A program made the position numbers and the translations under genes. A stretch of DNA of 64,000 bases from Streptomyces sp. DT2A-34 (GTDB taxonomy: Bacteria; Actinomycetota; Actinomycetes; Streptomycetales; Streptomycetaceae): the NCBI RefSeq assembly GCF_030499515.1, contig NZ_JASTWJ010000001.1, positions 9,404,001 to 9,468,000 on the forward strand. The letters are read 5' to 3'. Positions 7,879 through 15,024 of the stretch are shown piece by piece. A model generated the notes under the pieces. That model was not told the DNA's origin, made no database searches, and worked only from the letters and a program-made list of their open reading frames with translations. Position 1 is the first letter of the stretch. Every line of letters starts with the position of its first letter.

Positions 7879-8648
7879 ACCCGTACGTACCTCTCCAGGC
7901 CGGAGGCCGTCACCAGCTTCTCCTGCGCCAACAGCCGGGTGCCCCGCTCGCACAGCAGCGCGTCGGCACGCGCCCGCGCGACGAAATCCTCGGGCGTCAC
8001 GCCGAACAGCTCTCTTAATCGGGCGGACGTCCCGAGGAGTTCGGTGAGCAGAGCCCGCTGACCGGGGTGGGTGCGAGGCCCGCCGTCCCCGTTGTGCAGG
8101 ACGCCGTGGCGGTTGACGTACGCGAAGGCACCAGGGAGCGCCGTGCCGTCCGCCAGCAGGATCCGGACCTCGGGCGCGGCCAGCCAGGCGCGGCGGTAGT
8201 TGCCGTGCGGCAGCGGCACCCCCTCGCTCGCGTCGATGACGGCGAGTTGATCGGCATCGAGCCAGGTGAGGAACAACTCCGCCACGGCCGCCGGTGCGTC
8301 GAAGGGGGAGGCCGACACGTATCCCATGCGGCTCACATGCGCGGAGACACCGACCCCGATGCCCGTCACCCGCGCCTTCACCATGGGGATGGGAGCCGTG
8401 ATCGCGAACTCGGCCATCTTGTGCCGGAGTTGGCCCGGGCAGGCGTTGGAGCCGACCGCGAGCACGGGCACTCGGTCGTCGTACACCAGCCGGTCGAGGG
8501 GCAGCAGTCGATTGCCGTCGAGGAGGCCGGAGTCCTCGGGCCACGCGCCCGGGTAGAGCAGGGGATGCTCGCGCGGCGCCTCGGACAGGCCCTGTGCCTC
8601 CAGGGTGCGGTCCTCCACGGGCCGCTCAGTCCGCCGGCGGCAGCTCAC
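7824..8648 (-). CDS. Conserved hypothetical protein, possible GGCT-like fold, TTA-containing
   Basis: A 274-residue soluble protein of unknown function. The segment PVLAVGSNACPGQLRHKM (about residues 61-78) resembles the phosphate-binding loop of gamma-glutamylcyclotransferase-like proteins, and FAYVNRHGVLHNGD fits their second strand; this is a weak fold guess. Codon TTA at 8016-8018 (Leu in RLRELFGV), followed by a rare AGA, would make translation depend on the bldA tRNA. Starts are GTG at 8648, which overlaps the LacI gene end by 23 bp, or GTG at 8618; neither has a clear ribosome-binding site, so translational coupling to the LacI gene is likely. The 3' end overlaps the kinase gene in antisense. 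Confidence 0.7.
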   Translation of the reverse strand: MSCRRRTERPVEDRTLEAQGLSEAPREHPLLYPGAWPEDSGLLDGNRLLPLDRLVYDDRVPVLAVGSNACPGQLRHKMAEFAITAPIPMVKARVTGIGVGVSAHVSRMGYVSASPFDAPAAVAELFLTWLDADQLAVIDASEGVPLPHGNYRRAWLAAPEVRILLADGTALPGAFAYVNRHGVLHNGDGGPRTHPGQRALLTELLGTSARLRELFGVTPEDFVARARADALLCERGTRLLAQEKLVTASGLERYVRVQQTGSPGTGSSLLPPSM

Positions 8649-9720
8649 CCGAGCCGCGGGTGATCAGCCGCGTCGGCAACTCGATGCGCTCCGGCGTGAC
8701 GAGGCTGCCGTCCAGCTGGCGGAACAGGCGCTCGGCGGCGGTTCGGCCGATCGCCGCCGCGTCCTGGGCGACGACGGTGACGCCCGGCTGCAGCAGGTCG
8801 GCGAGCTCGATGTCGTCGAAGCCGACGAGGGCGACGCGGCGGGACTGCTCGGCGAGGACCCGGATCACGGTGACCGTGACCCGGTTGTTGCCCGCGAAGA
8901 TCGCGGTGACGGGGGAGGGGCCGGTGAGCATCTCCTCGGCCGCCCGGCGCACCCGCTCAGGGTCGGTGACGCCCAGGGACATCCAGGAGTCCTCCACCGG
9001 TATGCCCGCGTCCTCCATGGCGGCCCGGTAGCCGCGCAGCCGCTCGGCCGCCGTGTGGATGCGGGGCATGTCGCCGATGAAGCCGATCCGGCGTTGTCCG
9101 TGGGCGATGAGGTGGGCGACGCCGTCGCGGGCGCCACCGTAGTTGTCGGACAGGACGCAGTCGGCGTCGATCTTTCCGGCCGGGCGGTCGACGAAGACCG
9201 TGGCGACGCCCGCCTTGAGCTCCGGCTCCAGATACCGGTGGTCGTCACCGGCCGGAATGATCACCAGCCCGTCCACCCGACGCGCACACAGGGCCAGCGC
9301 CAACTCCTGTTCGCGGTCCGGGTCCTCGGCGCTGGAGCCGTTGATCAGCAGGGCCCCGTGGGCCCGGGCGACTTCCTCGACCGCCCGGCTGAGCGGGCCG
9401 TAGAACGGGTCCGCGAGATCCTCCAGGACCAGGCCGATGCTCGCCGTACGGCCCTTGCGCAGGACCCGCGCGCTGTCGTTGCGGCGGAAGCCCAGGGCGT
9501 CGATGGCCTCCTGGACGCGGCGCTCCGTCTCCGGGGTGACGCCCGGCTCCCCGTTGACCACGCGCGAAACGGTCTTCAGGCCGACTCCGGCACGCGCTGC
9601 GACGTCCTTCATGGTCGGACGGTTGCCGTAGCGGTTCTCGGAGAGGCGGTCGGATCGGCGGATGGTCTCGGGCACGAGGCGGTGTCCTGTCCTGTCGTCC
9701 ACGGGGATGCGTCGGTCCAT
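8626..9720 (-). CDS. LacI-family transcriptional regulator
   Basis: A 364-residue LacI/GalR repressor. The helix-turn-helix and hinge lie unusually far in (PTMKDVAARAGVGLKTVSRV, from about residue 35), so there is a 35-residue N-terminal extension or the true start is internal, near the methionine of MKDVAARAG. The periplasmic-binding-like effector domain follows (GLVLEDLADPFYG, VDGLVIIPAG, RIGFIGD, VALVGFDDIELADLLQPGVT). It is divergent from a ROK-family kinase gene, and a perfect LacI-type palindrome lies between them. It probably controls that gene and itself in response to a sugar or sugar phosphate. Confidence 0.92.
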   Translation of the reverse strand: MDRRIPVDDRTGHRLVPETIRRSDRLSENRYGNRPTMKDVAARAGVGLKTVSRVVNGEPGVTPETERRVQEAIDALGFRRNDSARVLRKGRTASIGLVLEDLADPFYGPLSRAVEEVARAHGALLINGSSAEDPDREQELALALCARRVDGLVIIPAGDDHRYLEPELKAGVATVFVDRPAGKIDADCVLSDNYGGARDGVAHLIAHGQRRIGFIGDMPRIHTAAERLRGYRAAMEDAGIPVEDSWMSLGVTDPERVRRAAEEMLTGPSPVTAIFAGNNRVTVTVIRVLAEQSRRVALVGFDDIELADLLQPGVTVVAQDAAAIGRTAAERLFRQLDGSLVTPERIELPTRLITRGSGELPPAD

Positions 9721-9753
9721 GGGTTTGTATGAGGATGTGGCGTCGACAATAGA

Positions 9754-9780
9754 CCCTGGACAACGTTGTCAGATCCAGGG
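9754..9780. promoter_or_regulatory. Nested LacI-type operator
   Basis: GACAACGTTGTC (9759-9770) is a perfect 12-bp palindrome with the central CG typical of LacI-family sites. It is flanked by a second inverted repeat, CCCTGGA (9754-9760) and TCCAGGG (9774-9780). It lies 34 bp upstream of the LacI-family start and 110 bp upstream of the ROK gene, so it is the likely autoregulatory and divergent operator. Confidence 0.75.
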
Positions 9781-9843
9781 GACACTGTCCACCGCAATCT
9801 CCGGCCTGCGCCCCCACCGCGAGACCGGCTCGCCCATTTCCCG

Positions 9844-9879
9844 TGGTTGACGGGGAGATCCGAATGGTTGACGGGGAGA
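9844..9879 (+). repeat. Two direct repeats 21 bp apart before the ROK gene
   Basis: TGGTTGACGGGGAGA occurs at 9844-9858 and again at 9865-9879, an exact 15-bp repeat with a 21-bp period, two helical turns. Each copy carries a TTGAC -35-like core and a GGGGAGA ribosome-binding-like end. The second copy supplies the ribosome-binding site of the ROK gene. It could be a duplication or a tandem activator site. Confidence 0.7.
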
Positions 9880-9889
9880 ACTGACACTG

Positions 9890-10843
9890 ATGCACACCGA
9901 CCTCGTGGCTGCGCTCGACATCGGCGGCACCAAGATCGCCGGAGCGCTGGTGGACGGCCACGGCACGATCGCGGTCCGGGCCCAGCGCGCCACGCCGGCG
10001 CGGGAGGACGGCGAGACGGTGATGCGGGCCGTCGAGGAGGTCGTCGGCGAGCTCACCGCATCGCCCCTGTGGGCGCGCGCCACCGCCCTCGGCATCGGCA
10101 GCGCGGGACCGGTGGACGCCTCCGCGGGCACGGTGAGCCCGGTGAACGTGCCCGGATGGCGCGACTATCCGCTGGTCCGGCGCGTCCGGGAAGCGGCCGG
10201 CGGCCTGCCCGTGGAGCTGATCGGCGACGGCGTGGCCATCACGGCGGCCGAGCACTGGCAGGGAGCGGCCCGGGGGCATGACAACGCGCTCTGCATGGTC
10301 GTCTCCACGGGAGTCGGCGGCGGTCTGGTCCTGAACGGCCGGCTGCACCCCGGCCCGACCGGCAACGCCGGCCACATCGGGCACATCAGCGTCGACCTGG
10401 ACGGTGACGAGTGCCCGTGCGGTTCGCGCGGCTGCGTGGAGCGCATCGCGAGCGGCCCCAACATCGCCCGACGGGCACTGGAGAACGGCTGGCGGCCCGG
10501 CCCGGACGGCGACACGTCGGCCGCCGCCGTGGCCGCCGCCGCGCGGGACGGTGACCCGGTCGCCGTGGCCTCCTTCGAGCGCGCCGCGCAGGCCCTGGCC
10601 GCCGGGATCGCGGCCACCGCGACCCTCGTCGAGATCGACATCGCCGTGATCGGCGGGGGAGTGGGCAAGGCGGGCGACGTCCTCTTCACGCCGCTCCGCA
10701 AGGCGTTGAGCGACTACGCCACCCTGTCCTTCGTCCAGCGCCTGGTCATCACGCCGGCCCAGATGGGAACGGATGCCGGGTTGGTGGGGGCTGCGGCGGC
10801 CGCGCTCGCGGGGAAGGCGGGGGTGACCGCGGCGGGGGTGTAG
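9890..10843 (+). CDS. ROK-family sugar kinase (glucokinase-like)
   Basis: A 317-residue ROK protein without an N-terminal helix-turn-helix, so a kinase rather than a repressor. The ATP motif ALDIGGTKIAGALV is at residues 7-20, the substrate region is GNAGHIGHISVD, and the zinc signature CPCGSRGCVERIASGP follows at about 178-193. It likely phosphorylates glucose or a related hexose or N-acylhexosamine. ATG at 9890 is preceded by GGGGAGAA inside the second direct repeat. It is divergent from the LacI regulator, which probably controls it. Confidence 0.9.
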   Translation: MHTDLVAALDIGGTKIAGALVDGHGTIAVRAQRATPAREDGETVMRAVEEVVGELTASPLWARATALGIGSAGPVDASAGTVSPVNVPGWRDYPLVRRVREAAGGLPVELIGDGVAITAAEHWQGAARGHDNALCMVVSTGVGGGLVLNGRLHPGPTGNAGHIGHISVDLDGDECPCGSRGCVERIASGPNIARRALENGWRPGPDGDTSAAAVAAAARDGDPVAVASFERAAQALAAGIAATATLVEIDIAVIGGGVGKAGDVLFTPLRKALSDYATLSFVQRLVITPAQMGTDAGLVGAAAAALAGKAGVTAAGV

Positions 10844-10859
10844 GCGGGGGTGCAACGGC

Positions 10860-11228
10860 GCGGTGGGCGGTGGGCAGGAACGTTCACTCGCCGGGATGTG
10901 GCGGGCGGGGAACGTGCGCTGAACACCTGGTGGGGCGATGACGCTCGTAGGGCCGCCGAGAGGGCCGGCAGGGAGTCCGTCGACGCGTACACCGTTGCCG
11001 CGTCCACCAGCCCGGCTGCGCGTCGAGGCGGACCGGTGGGTCCAGATGCAGGGCCGCGTTCAGCGAACCGCCCACCGAGCAGGCGACCGCCGCCGGTTCG
11101 CCCGGCACGGCCCGCGGGCCCCTGCCCGGAACCGCGCGGAGGACTTTCATCGCCACCAGGGGCGGCACCAGTTGCCGCACCTCGGCCGAGCGCCGCAGCC
11201 GCGGCAGCGGCCCACGCCGCACCAGCAC
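10860..11228 (-). pseudogene. Probable frameshifted gene remnant
   Basis: Between the ROK gene and the epimerase gene about 580 bp hold no intact gene. On the minus strand one frame from 11228 reads LVPPLVAMKVLRAVPG and then SVGGSLNAALHLDPPVRLDA with strongly GC-biased third positions. After QPG near 11015-11025 that bias moves by one frame, continuing as LVDAATVYASTDSLPALSAA to about 10900. A single-base indel would join them. The protein resembles nothing I can name with confidence; the second half has a pattern like SCP2-type lipid-binding domains. A sequencing error would look the same. Confidence 0.4.
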
Positions 11229-11370
11229 GGCTGCCGGCGACCTGGCTCAGACGCGTATGACGCCGACCCTGTTCGCTCACCCGCGTGCTGGGTGGCCGCG
11301 ACGGCCCACGGCTCCTGGGGCGGTGAGTCCCGCCGCGCACGGCAGGCCCGCGGTGGCGCGCGGGAAAGTT

Positions 11371-11400
11371 TTGAACATGTTCAACTGCCTGCGCTAAGCT
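11371..11400 (+). promoter_or_regulatory. Promoter overlapped by a perfect 14-bp palindrome
   Basis: TTGAACATGTTCAA (11371-11384) is a perfect palindrome. Its first six bases serve as a -35 (TTGAAC), and TAAGCT at 11395-11400 as a -10 with an 18-bp spacer. Transcription would start about 20 bp before the epimerase gene ATG. A repressor bound here would block the -35, so the gene is probably under negative control by an unlinked TetR- or MarR-type protein. Confidence 0.7.
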
Positions 11401-11425
11401 CGTTCCCACACCAGAGGGGGAGCCG

Positions 11426-12433
11426 ATGAAGATAGTGATTCCCGGGGGAACCGGGCAGGTGGGAACGGTCCTGAACCGTGCGCTGACCGCTGCGGGCCAC
11501 GAGGTGGTCGTCCTGACCCGACGGCCCACGCGCGCCGGCGAGGTCCACTGGGACGGTGAGACGTCGGGCCCGTGGGCCACGGAGATCGACGGCAGTGACG
11601 TCGTGATCAACCTGGCCGGCCGCAGCGTCAGCTGCCGCTACACCGCGCCCAATCTGCAGGCCATGATGGATTCGCGAGTGCGCTCCACCGAGGTCGTGGG
11701 CGAGGCGATCGCGAGCGCCGCCCGGCCGCCGCGGGTCTGGCTGCAGATGAGTACGGCCACCATCTACGCGCACCGCTTCGACGCGCCCCACGACGAGGCC
11801 ACGGGCGTCATCGGCGGCGGCGAGCCCGACGTGCCGGACTACTGGGGCTACAGCGTGCGGATCGCCAGGGCCTGGGAGCGAGCGCAGGAGGAGGCCGACA
11901 CGCCGCACACCCGGAAGGTCGCCCTGCGTTCCGCCATGGTGATGAGCCCCGATCGCGGCGGCGTGTTCGACGTCCTGCTGCGGCTGGCCCGGCTGGGGCT
12001 CGGCGGTCCCGTCGCGGGCGGCGGACAGTACGTCTCCTGGATCCACGACCGGGACTTCGTCCGCGCGGTCGAGTTCCTGGTCGAGCGGGACGATCTGCGG
12101 GGGCCGGTGAACCTCGCCGCTCCCGAACCGCTGCCCCAGCGTGCCTTCATGCGGACCCTTCGCTCCGCGTGGGGCGTCCCCGTGGGGCTGCCCGCGACGA
12201 AGTGGATGGCGGAACTCGGCGCGTTCGCGCTGCGCTCGGACACCGAGCTCCTGCTCAAGAGCCGACGTGTCGTCCCCGGCCGCCTGCTCGACGAGGGGTT
12301 CGCCTTCGACTACGCCCGATGGCCGGAAGCGGCCGACGATCTCGCGCGGCGCGTACGGCTGCGCCGGGCCGACCGGCGGCGGACCGGGCCCGGGGCTCCC
12401 GCGCTGTCCCGATTGTCCGGGGGCGGGGCGTGA
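11426..12433 (+). CDS. NAD-dependent epimerase, TIGR01777/SDR39U1-like
   Basis: A 335-residue extended short-chain dehydrogenase. The Rossmann motif is GGTGQVG at residues 7-13, and INLAGRSVSCRY, QMSTATIYAH and the YWGY active-site-like region follow. The C-terminal 50 residues form the DUF1731 tail (LPATKWMAELGAFALRSDTE and onward). Members are called sugar-nucleotide epimerases, but the substrate is unknown. ATG at 11426 follows GAGGGGGAG. The promoter carries its own operator. Confidence 0.9.
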   Translation: MKIVIPGGTGQVGTVLNRALTAAGHEVVVLTRRPTRAGEVHWDGETSGPWATEIDGSDVVINLAGRSVSCRYTAPNLQAMMDSRVRSTEVVGEAIASAARPPRVWLQMSTATIYAHRFDAPHDEATGVIGGGEPDVPDYWGYSVRIARAWERAQEEADTPHTRKVALRSAMVMSPDRGGVFDVLLRLARLGLGGPVAGGGQYVSWIHDRDFVRAVEFLVERDDLRGPVNLAAPEPLPQRAFMRTLRSAWGVPVGLPATKWMAELGAFALRSDTELLLKSRRVVPGRLLDEGFAFDYARWPEAADDLARRVRLRRADRRRTGPGAPALSRLSGGGA

Positions 12434-12464
12434 CCCCACAGTCCGTTTCGCCGTTGAACCGGCC

Positions 12465-12785
12465 ATGAAGAAGCGCAGCATGCTTGCCATCGCCTCCCTC
12501 GCCACCGGATTCGTCGTCGCGGCGGTCACCCCGTCCCATTCGGCCGAGTCCTCGGGTGCCTCCGGCACCGGGTCCCCTGCCGCCGGGCTGCCCGACACCG
12601 GCGGTCAGACCAAGGTCGGCGGCCTGTCCATGGGCGGTCAGAGCAAGCTCGGCGGCCTCCCCACGAGCGGTCAGACCAAGGTCGCCGGGATCAGCGTGGA
12701 CCGGGCCCTGGACACCGTCGGCACGGCCATCAACCGCGAAACGGACCGGGCCGTGAACAACGCCCCCCACGGAAAGAAGCGCTGA
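12465..12785 (+). CDS. Small secreted protein with three short repeats
   Basis: A 106-residue exported protein: a signal peptide MKKRSMLAIASLATGF with a hydrophobic core to about residue 26, then a mature region with three copies of a 15-16-residue unit (GGQTKVGGLSM, GGQSKLGGLPT, SGQTKVAGISV). The tail is charged and ends in GKKR. It resembles the many small repeat-containing secreted proteins of Streptomyces, with no known function. It starts 31 bp after the epimerase gene and may be cotranscribed; a terminator follows 24 bp downstream. Confidence 0.72.
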   Translation: MKKRSMLAIASLATGFVVAAVTPSHSAESSGASGTGSPAAGLPDTGGQTKVGGLSMGGQSKLGGLPTSGQTKVAGISVDRALDTVGTAINRETDRAVNNAPHGKKR

Positions 12786-12808
12786 CGAGCACGACCGACC
12801 CGATCACG

Positions 12809-12847
12809 CGGCGCCGTACCCCCGCATCCGAGCGGGTGTCGGCGCCG
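12809..12847 (+). terminator. Intrinsic terminator
   Basis: CGGCGCCG (12809-12816) pairs with CGGCGCCG (12840-12847), itself palindromic, and the stem extends imperfectly through ACCC/GGGT and CGC/GCG. It ends the epimerase/small-protein unit before the fusion gene. Confidence 0.65.
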
Positions 12848-12931
12848 TTGTCATGCGCTCTCTACTGAAGCTGGTTTCCGTGGCAGGGTGGAGCGGGCAA
12901 GCACAGGGGGGCCAACAGAAGAGGGGGAAAC

Positions 12932-13972
12932 GTGATCGTCTGGATCAACGGCGCGTTCGGTGCGGGGAAGACCACCACCGCACGCGAACTGATCGAGCTG
13001 ATCCCGAACAGCACGCTCTTCGACCCCGAGGTCATCGGCGGAGCACTCACCCACCTGCTCCCGCCCAAACACCTCACCGAGGTCGGTGACTTCCAGGACC
13101 TGCCGATCTGGCGGCGTCTCGTGATCGATACGGCGGCCGCGCTGCTCGCCGAGCTCGGCGGGACCCTCGTGGTTCCGATGACGCTGCTCCGCCAGGAGTA
13201 CCGCGACGAGATCTTCGGCGGCCTCGCCGCCCGCCGCATCACCGTGCAGCATGTGCTCCTCGCCCCGGCGGAAACGATCCTGCGGGAGCGAATAGCCGGG
13301 CGGGAGCTCCCGCCCGACCTGCCCGACGGCGAGATACGGATCCGGCAGTGGTCGTACGACCACATAGAGCCGTATCGCGCCGCACTCGCTTCCTGGCTCA
13401 CCGCCGACGCCTATCCCGTCGACAACAGCGGTCTGACTCCCTACGAAACGGCTGCCCGGATCGCCGAGGCCGTCGGCAGCGGTACGGTCCCCGTCTGCGA
13501 CATCGTGCAGACGCCCGAGCCCACCGCCGAGACCGTCGCCTCGGGGGTCCTTCTCTTCGACGAGCAGGACCGCGTGCTGCTCGTCGACCCCACGTACAAG
13601 GCCGGCTGGGAGTTTCCCGGCGGCGTCGTCGAGTCCGGCGAGGCGCCCGCGCGCGCGGGCATGCGCGAGGTCGCGGAGGAGACGGGGATACGCCTGGAGG
13701 ACGTACCGCGGCTCCTCGTCATCGACTGGGAGCGGCCCCTGCCCCCCGGATACGGAGGTCTGCGGCTCCTCTTCGACGGCGGCCGTCTCGACTCGGCGGA
13801 GGCCGAACGTCTGCTGCTGCCCGGACCCGAGCTGCGCGACTGGCGCTTCGTCACCGAGGACGAGGCCGCCGAGCTGCTGCCGCCGGTGCGTTACGAGCGG
13901 CTGCGCTGGGCGCTGCGGGCGCGGGAACGCGGGGCGGCGCTCTATCTGGAGGCCGGGGTCCCCATGTCCTGA
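12932..13972 (+). CDS. TmrB-like P-loop protein fused to a Nudix hydrolase
   Basis: A 346-residue two-domain protein. Residues 1-180 resemble TmrB, the Bacillus ATP-binding tunicamycin-resistance protein: MIVWINGAFGAGKTTTARE with the Walker A loop at residues 7-14, FDPEVIGGALT, VVPMTLL and a lid-like RERIAGRELP. Residues about 200-325 are a Nudix domain with a perfect Nudix box (G230, E236, REVAEETGI to about 252). The fusion suggests a kinase-like domain and a pyrophosphohydrolase acting on related nucleotide substrates. GTG at 12932 follows GAGGGGG. Its end overlaps the convergent APH-like gene by 31 bp. Confidence 0.85.
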   Translation: MIVWINGAFGAGKTTTARELIELIPNSTLFDPEVIGGALTHLLPPKHLTEVGDFQDLPIWRRLVIDTAAALLAELGGTLVVPMTLLRQEYRDEIFGGLAARRITVQHVLLAPAETILRERIAGRELPPDLPDGEIRIRQWSYDHIEPYRAALASWLTADAYPVDNSGLTPYETAARIAEAVGSGTVPVCDIVQTPEPTAETVASGVLLFDEQDRVLLVDPTYKAGWEFPGGVVESGEAPARAGMREVAEETGIRLEDVPRLLVIDWERPLPPGYGGLRLLFDGGRLDSAEAERLLLPGPELRDWRFVTEDEAAELLPPVRYERLRWALRARERGAALYLEAGVPMS

Positions 13973-15000
13973 ACGGCGCGGCGCAGTTCCTCGTGCGGGT
14001 ACGGGGTCAGTCTGCTCTCGTGCACCAGCCGCCGGTTGAAGTCACCCACGGCGGCGGCGAGGGGCGCGTACCGGACGACGATGTCGGCGGCGGCCCGCGG
14101 GATTCCCTCGGGCCGCATGCCGTCGGCGCAGTCCCGCACGAAGGCCTCGCGCTCCTGCGGGCCGTACCCGTACAGCGCGGTGGCCAGCCAGTTCACCAGG
14201 TGGGTGGCGGTGTAGCAGCGGTCGTAGAGGCGGTGTCGGCCGAAGAACTCGCGCTCCTGAGGCGTGAGCGGGAAGCGGGCCGACAGCGCGAGGCCGTAGT
14301 CGGCGAGGTAGAGCTGCCGTCCGTCGGTGAGGATGTTGTTGAAGTGGGCGTCGAAATGCAGGAGTTCGCGCGCGTGGAGGAAGTCGGTGGCGGCCCCGAG
14401 CCCCTGCTCCACCAAAGCGCACGCGGCGTCGGCGCCGTCTGTGCGCAGCTGGGCGTCGAACCAGTCGTGCAGGGTGTGGGGCACGTACTCCAGGAACAGG
14501 GCCAGGCTCGTGGACGCCGTCCGCAGCCCCTCGATGCGTTCGCGCGTCTGCGGGTCGCCGCCCCAGTAGGCGACGGCCCGCTCCACGTCGGCCAGTGCTT
14601 CGTGCAACGGCCGGGGCGCGTCGGGCAGGACCCGCCAGTGGTGCATCAGCGGGAACCCCCCGAACAGGTCGGCCAGCACCCAGTTCGTGGTCATCGTGTG
14701 CACCGCGAGCTCCCGCCAGGCACCGAAGCCCGGACTGCCGATGCCGTAGTGGAAGTATGTCGGCAGGCCGAGGAGGTTCGCCGTGGAGCGGACGTTCTCC
14801 GGCCGCAACTCGACGTCGGTGAGCGGGACTCGCTTCACGAAGACCCGGCTGCCGTCCACCTCGATCAGCGTCGACCGTCCGCCGATCCCGGTGCCGAGCG
14901 GCGCGCCCGACTCCACGAGGTCCCCGAGTTCGTGGTCGGAGAGCAGTGCGAGGGACGTGGCGATGTCGGTGTGGGCGGCGAGGCGCTCGGTTCGGGTCAT
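13942..15000 (-). CDS. Protein-kinase-like/APH-family phosphotransferase
   Basis: A 352-residue soluble kinase-fold protein. FVKRVPL supplies the ATP-binding Lys (about residue 55), LLHFDAHFNNIL (about 212-223) is the catalytic HxDxxxxN loop with Asp and Asn, and YLADYGLAL carries the metal-binding Asp in a DYG triad. Members phosphorylate small molecules such as aminoglycosides, homoserine or fructosamine; nothing indicates which here. It converges on and overlaps the TmrB-like/Nudix gene and lies 24 bp downstream of the M20 peptidase gene end in the same direction, so it may be cotranscribed with it. Confidence 0.8.
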   Translation of the reverse strand: MTRTERLAAHTDIATSLALLSDHELGDLVESGAPLGTGIGGRSTLIEVDGSRVFVKRVPLTDVELRPENVRSTANLLGLPTYFHYGIGSPGFGAWRELAVHTMTTNWVLADLFGGFPLMHHWRVLPDAPRPLHEALADVERAVAYWGGDPQTRERIEGLRTASTSLALFLEYVPHTLHDWFDAQLRTDGADAACALVEQGLGAATDFLHARELLHFDAHFNNILTDGRQLYLADYGLALSARFPLTPQEREFFGRHRLYDRCYTATHLVNWLATALYGYGPQEREAFVRDCADGMRPEGIPRAAADIVVRYAPLAAAVGDFNRRLVHESRLTPYPHEELRRAVQDMGTPASR

Positions 15001-15024
15001 GGACCCATCTTCAGTGCGAGTCCC

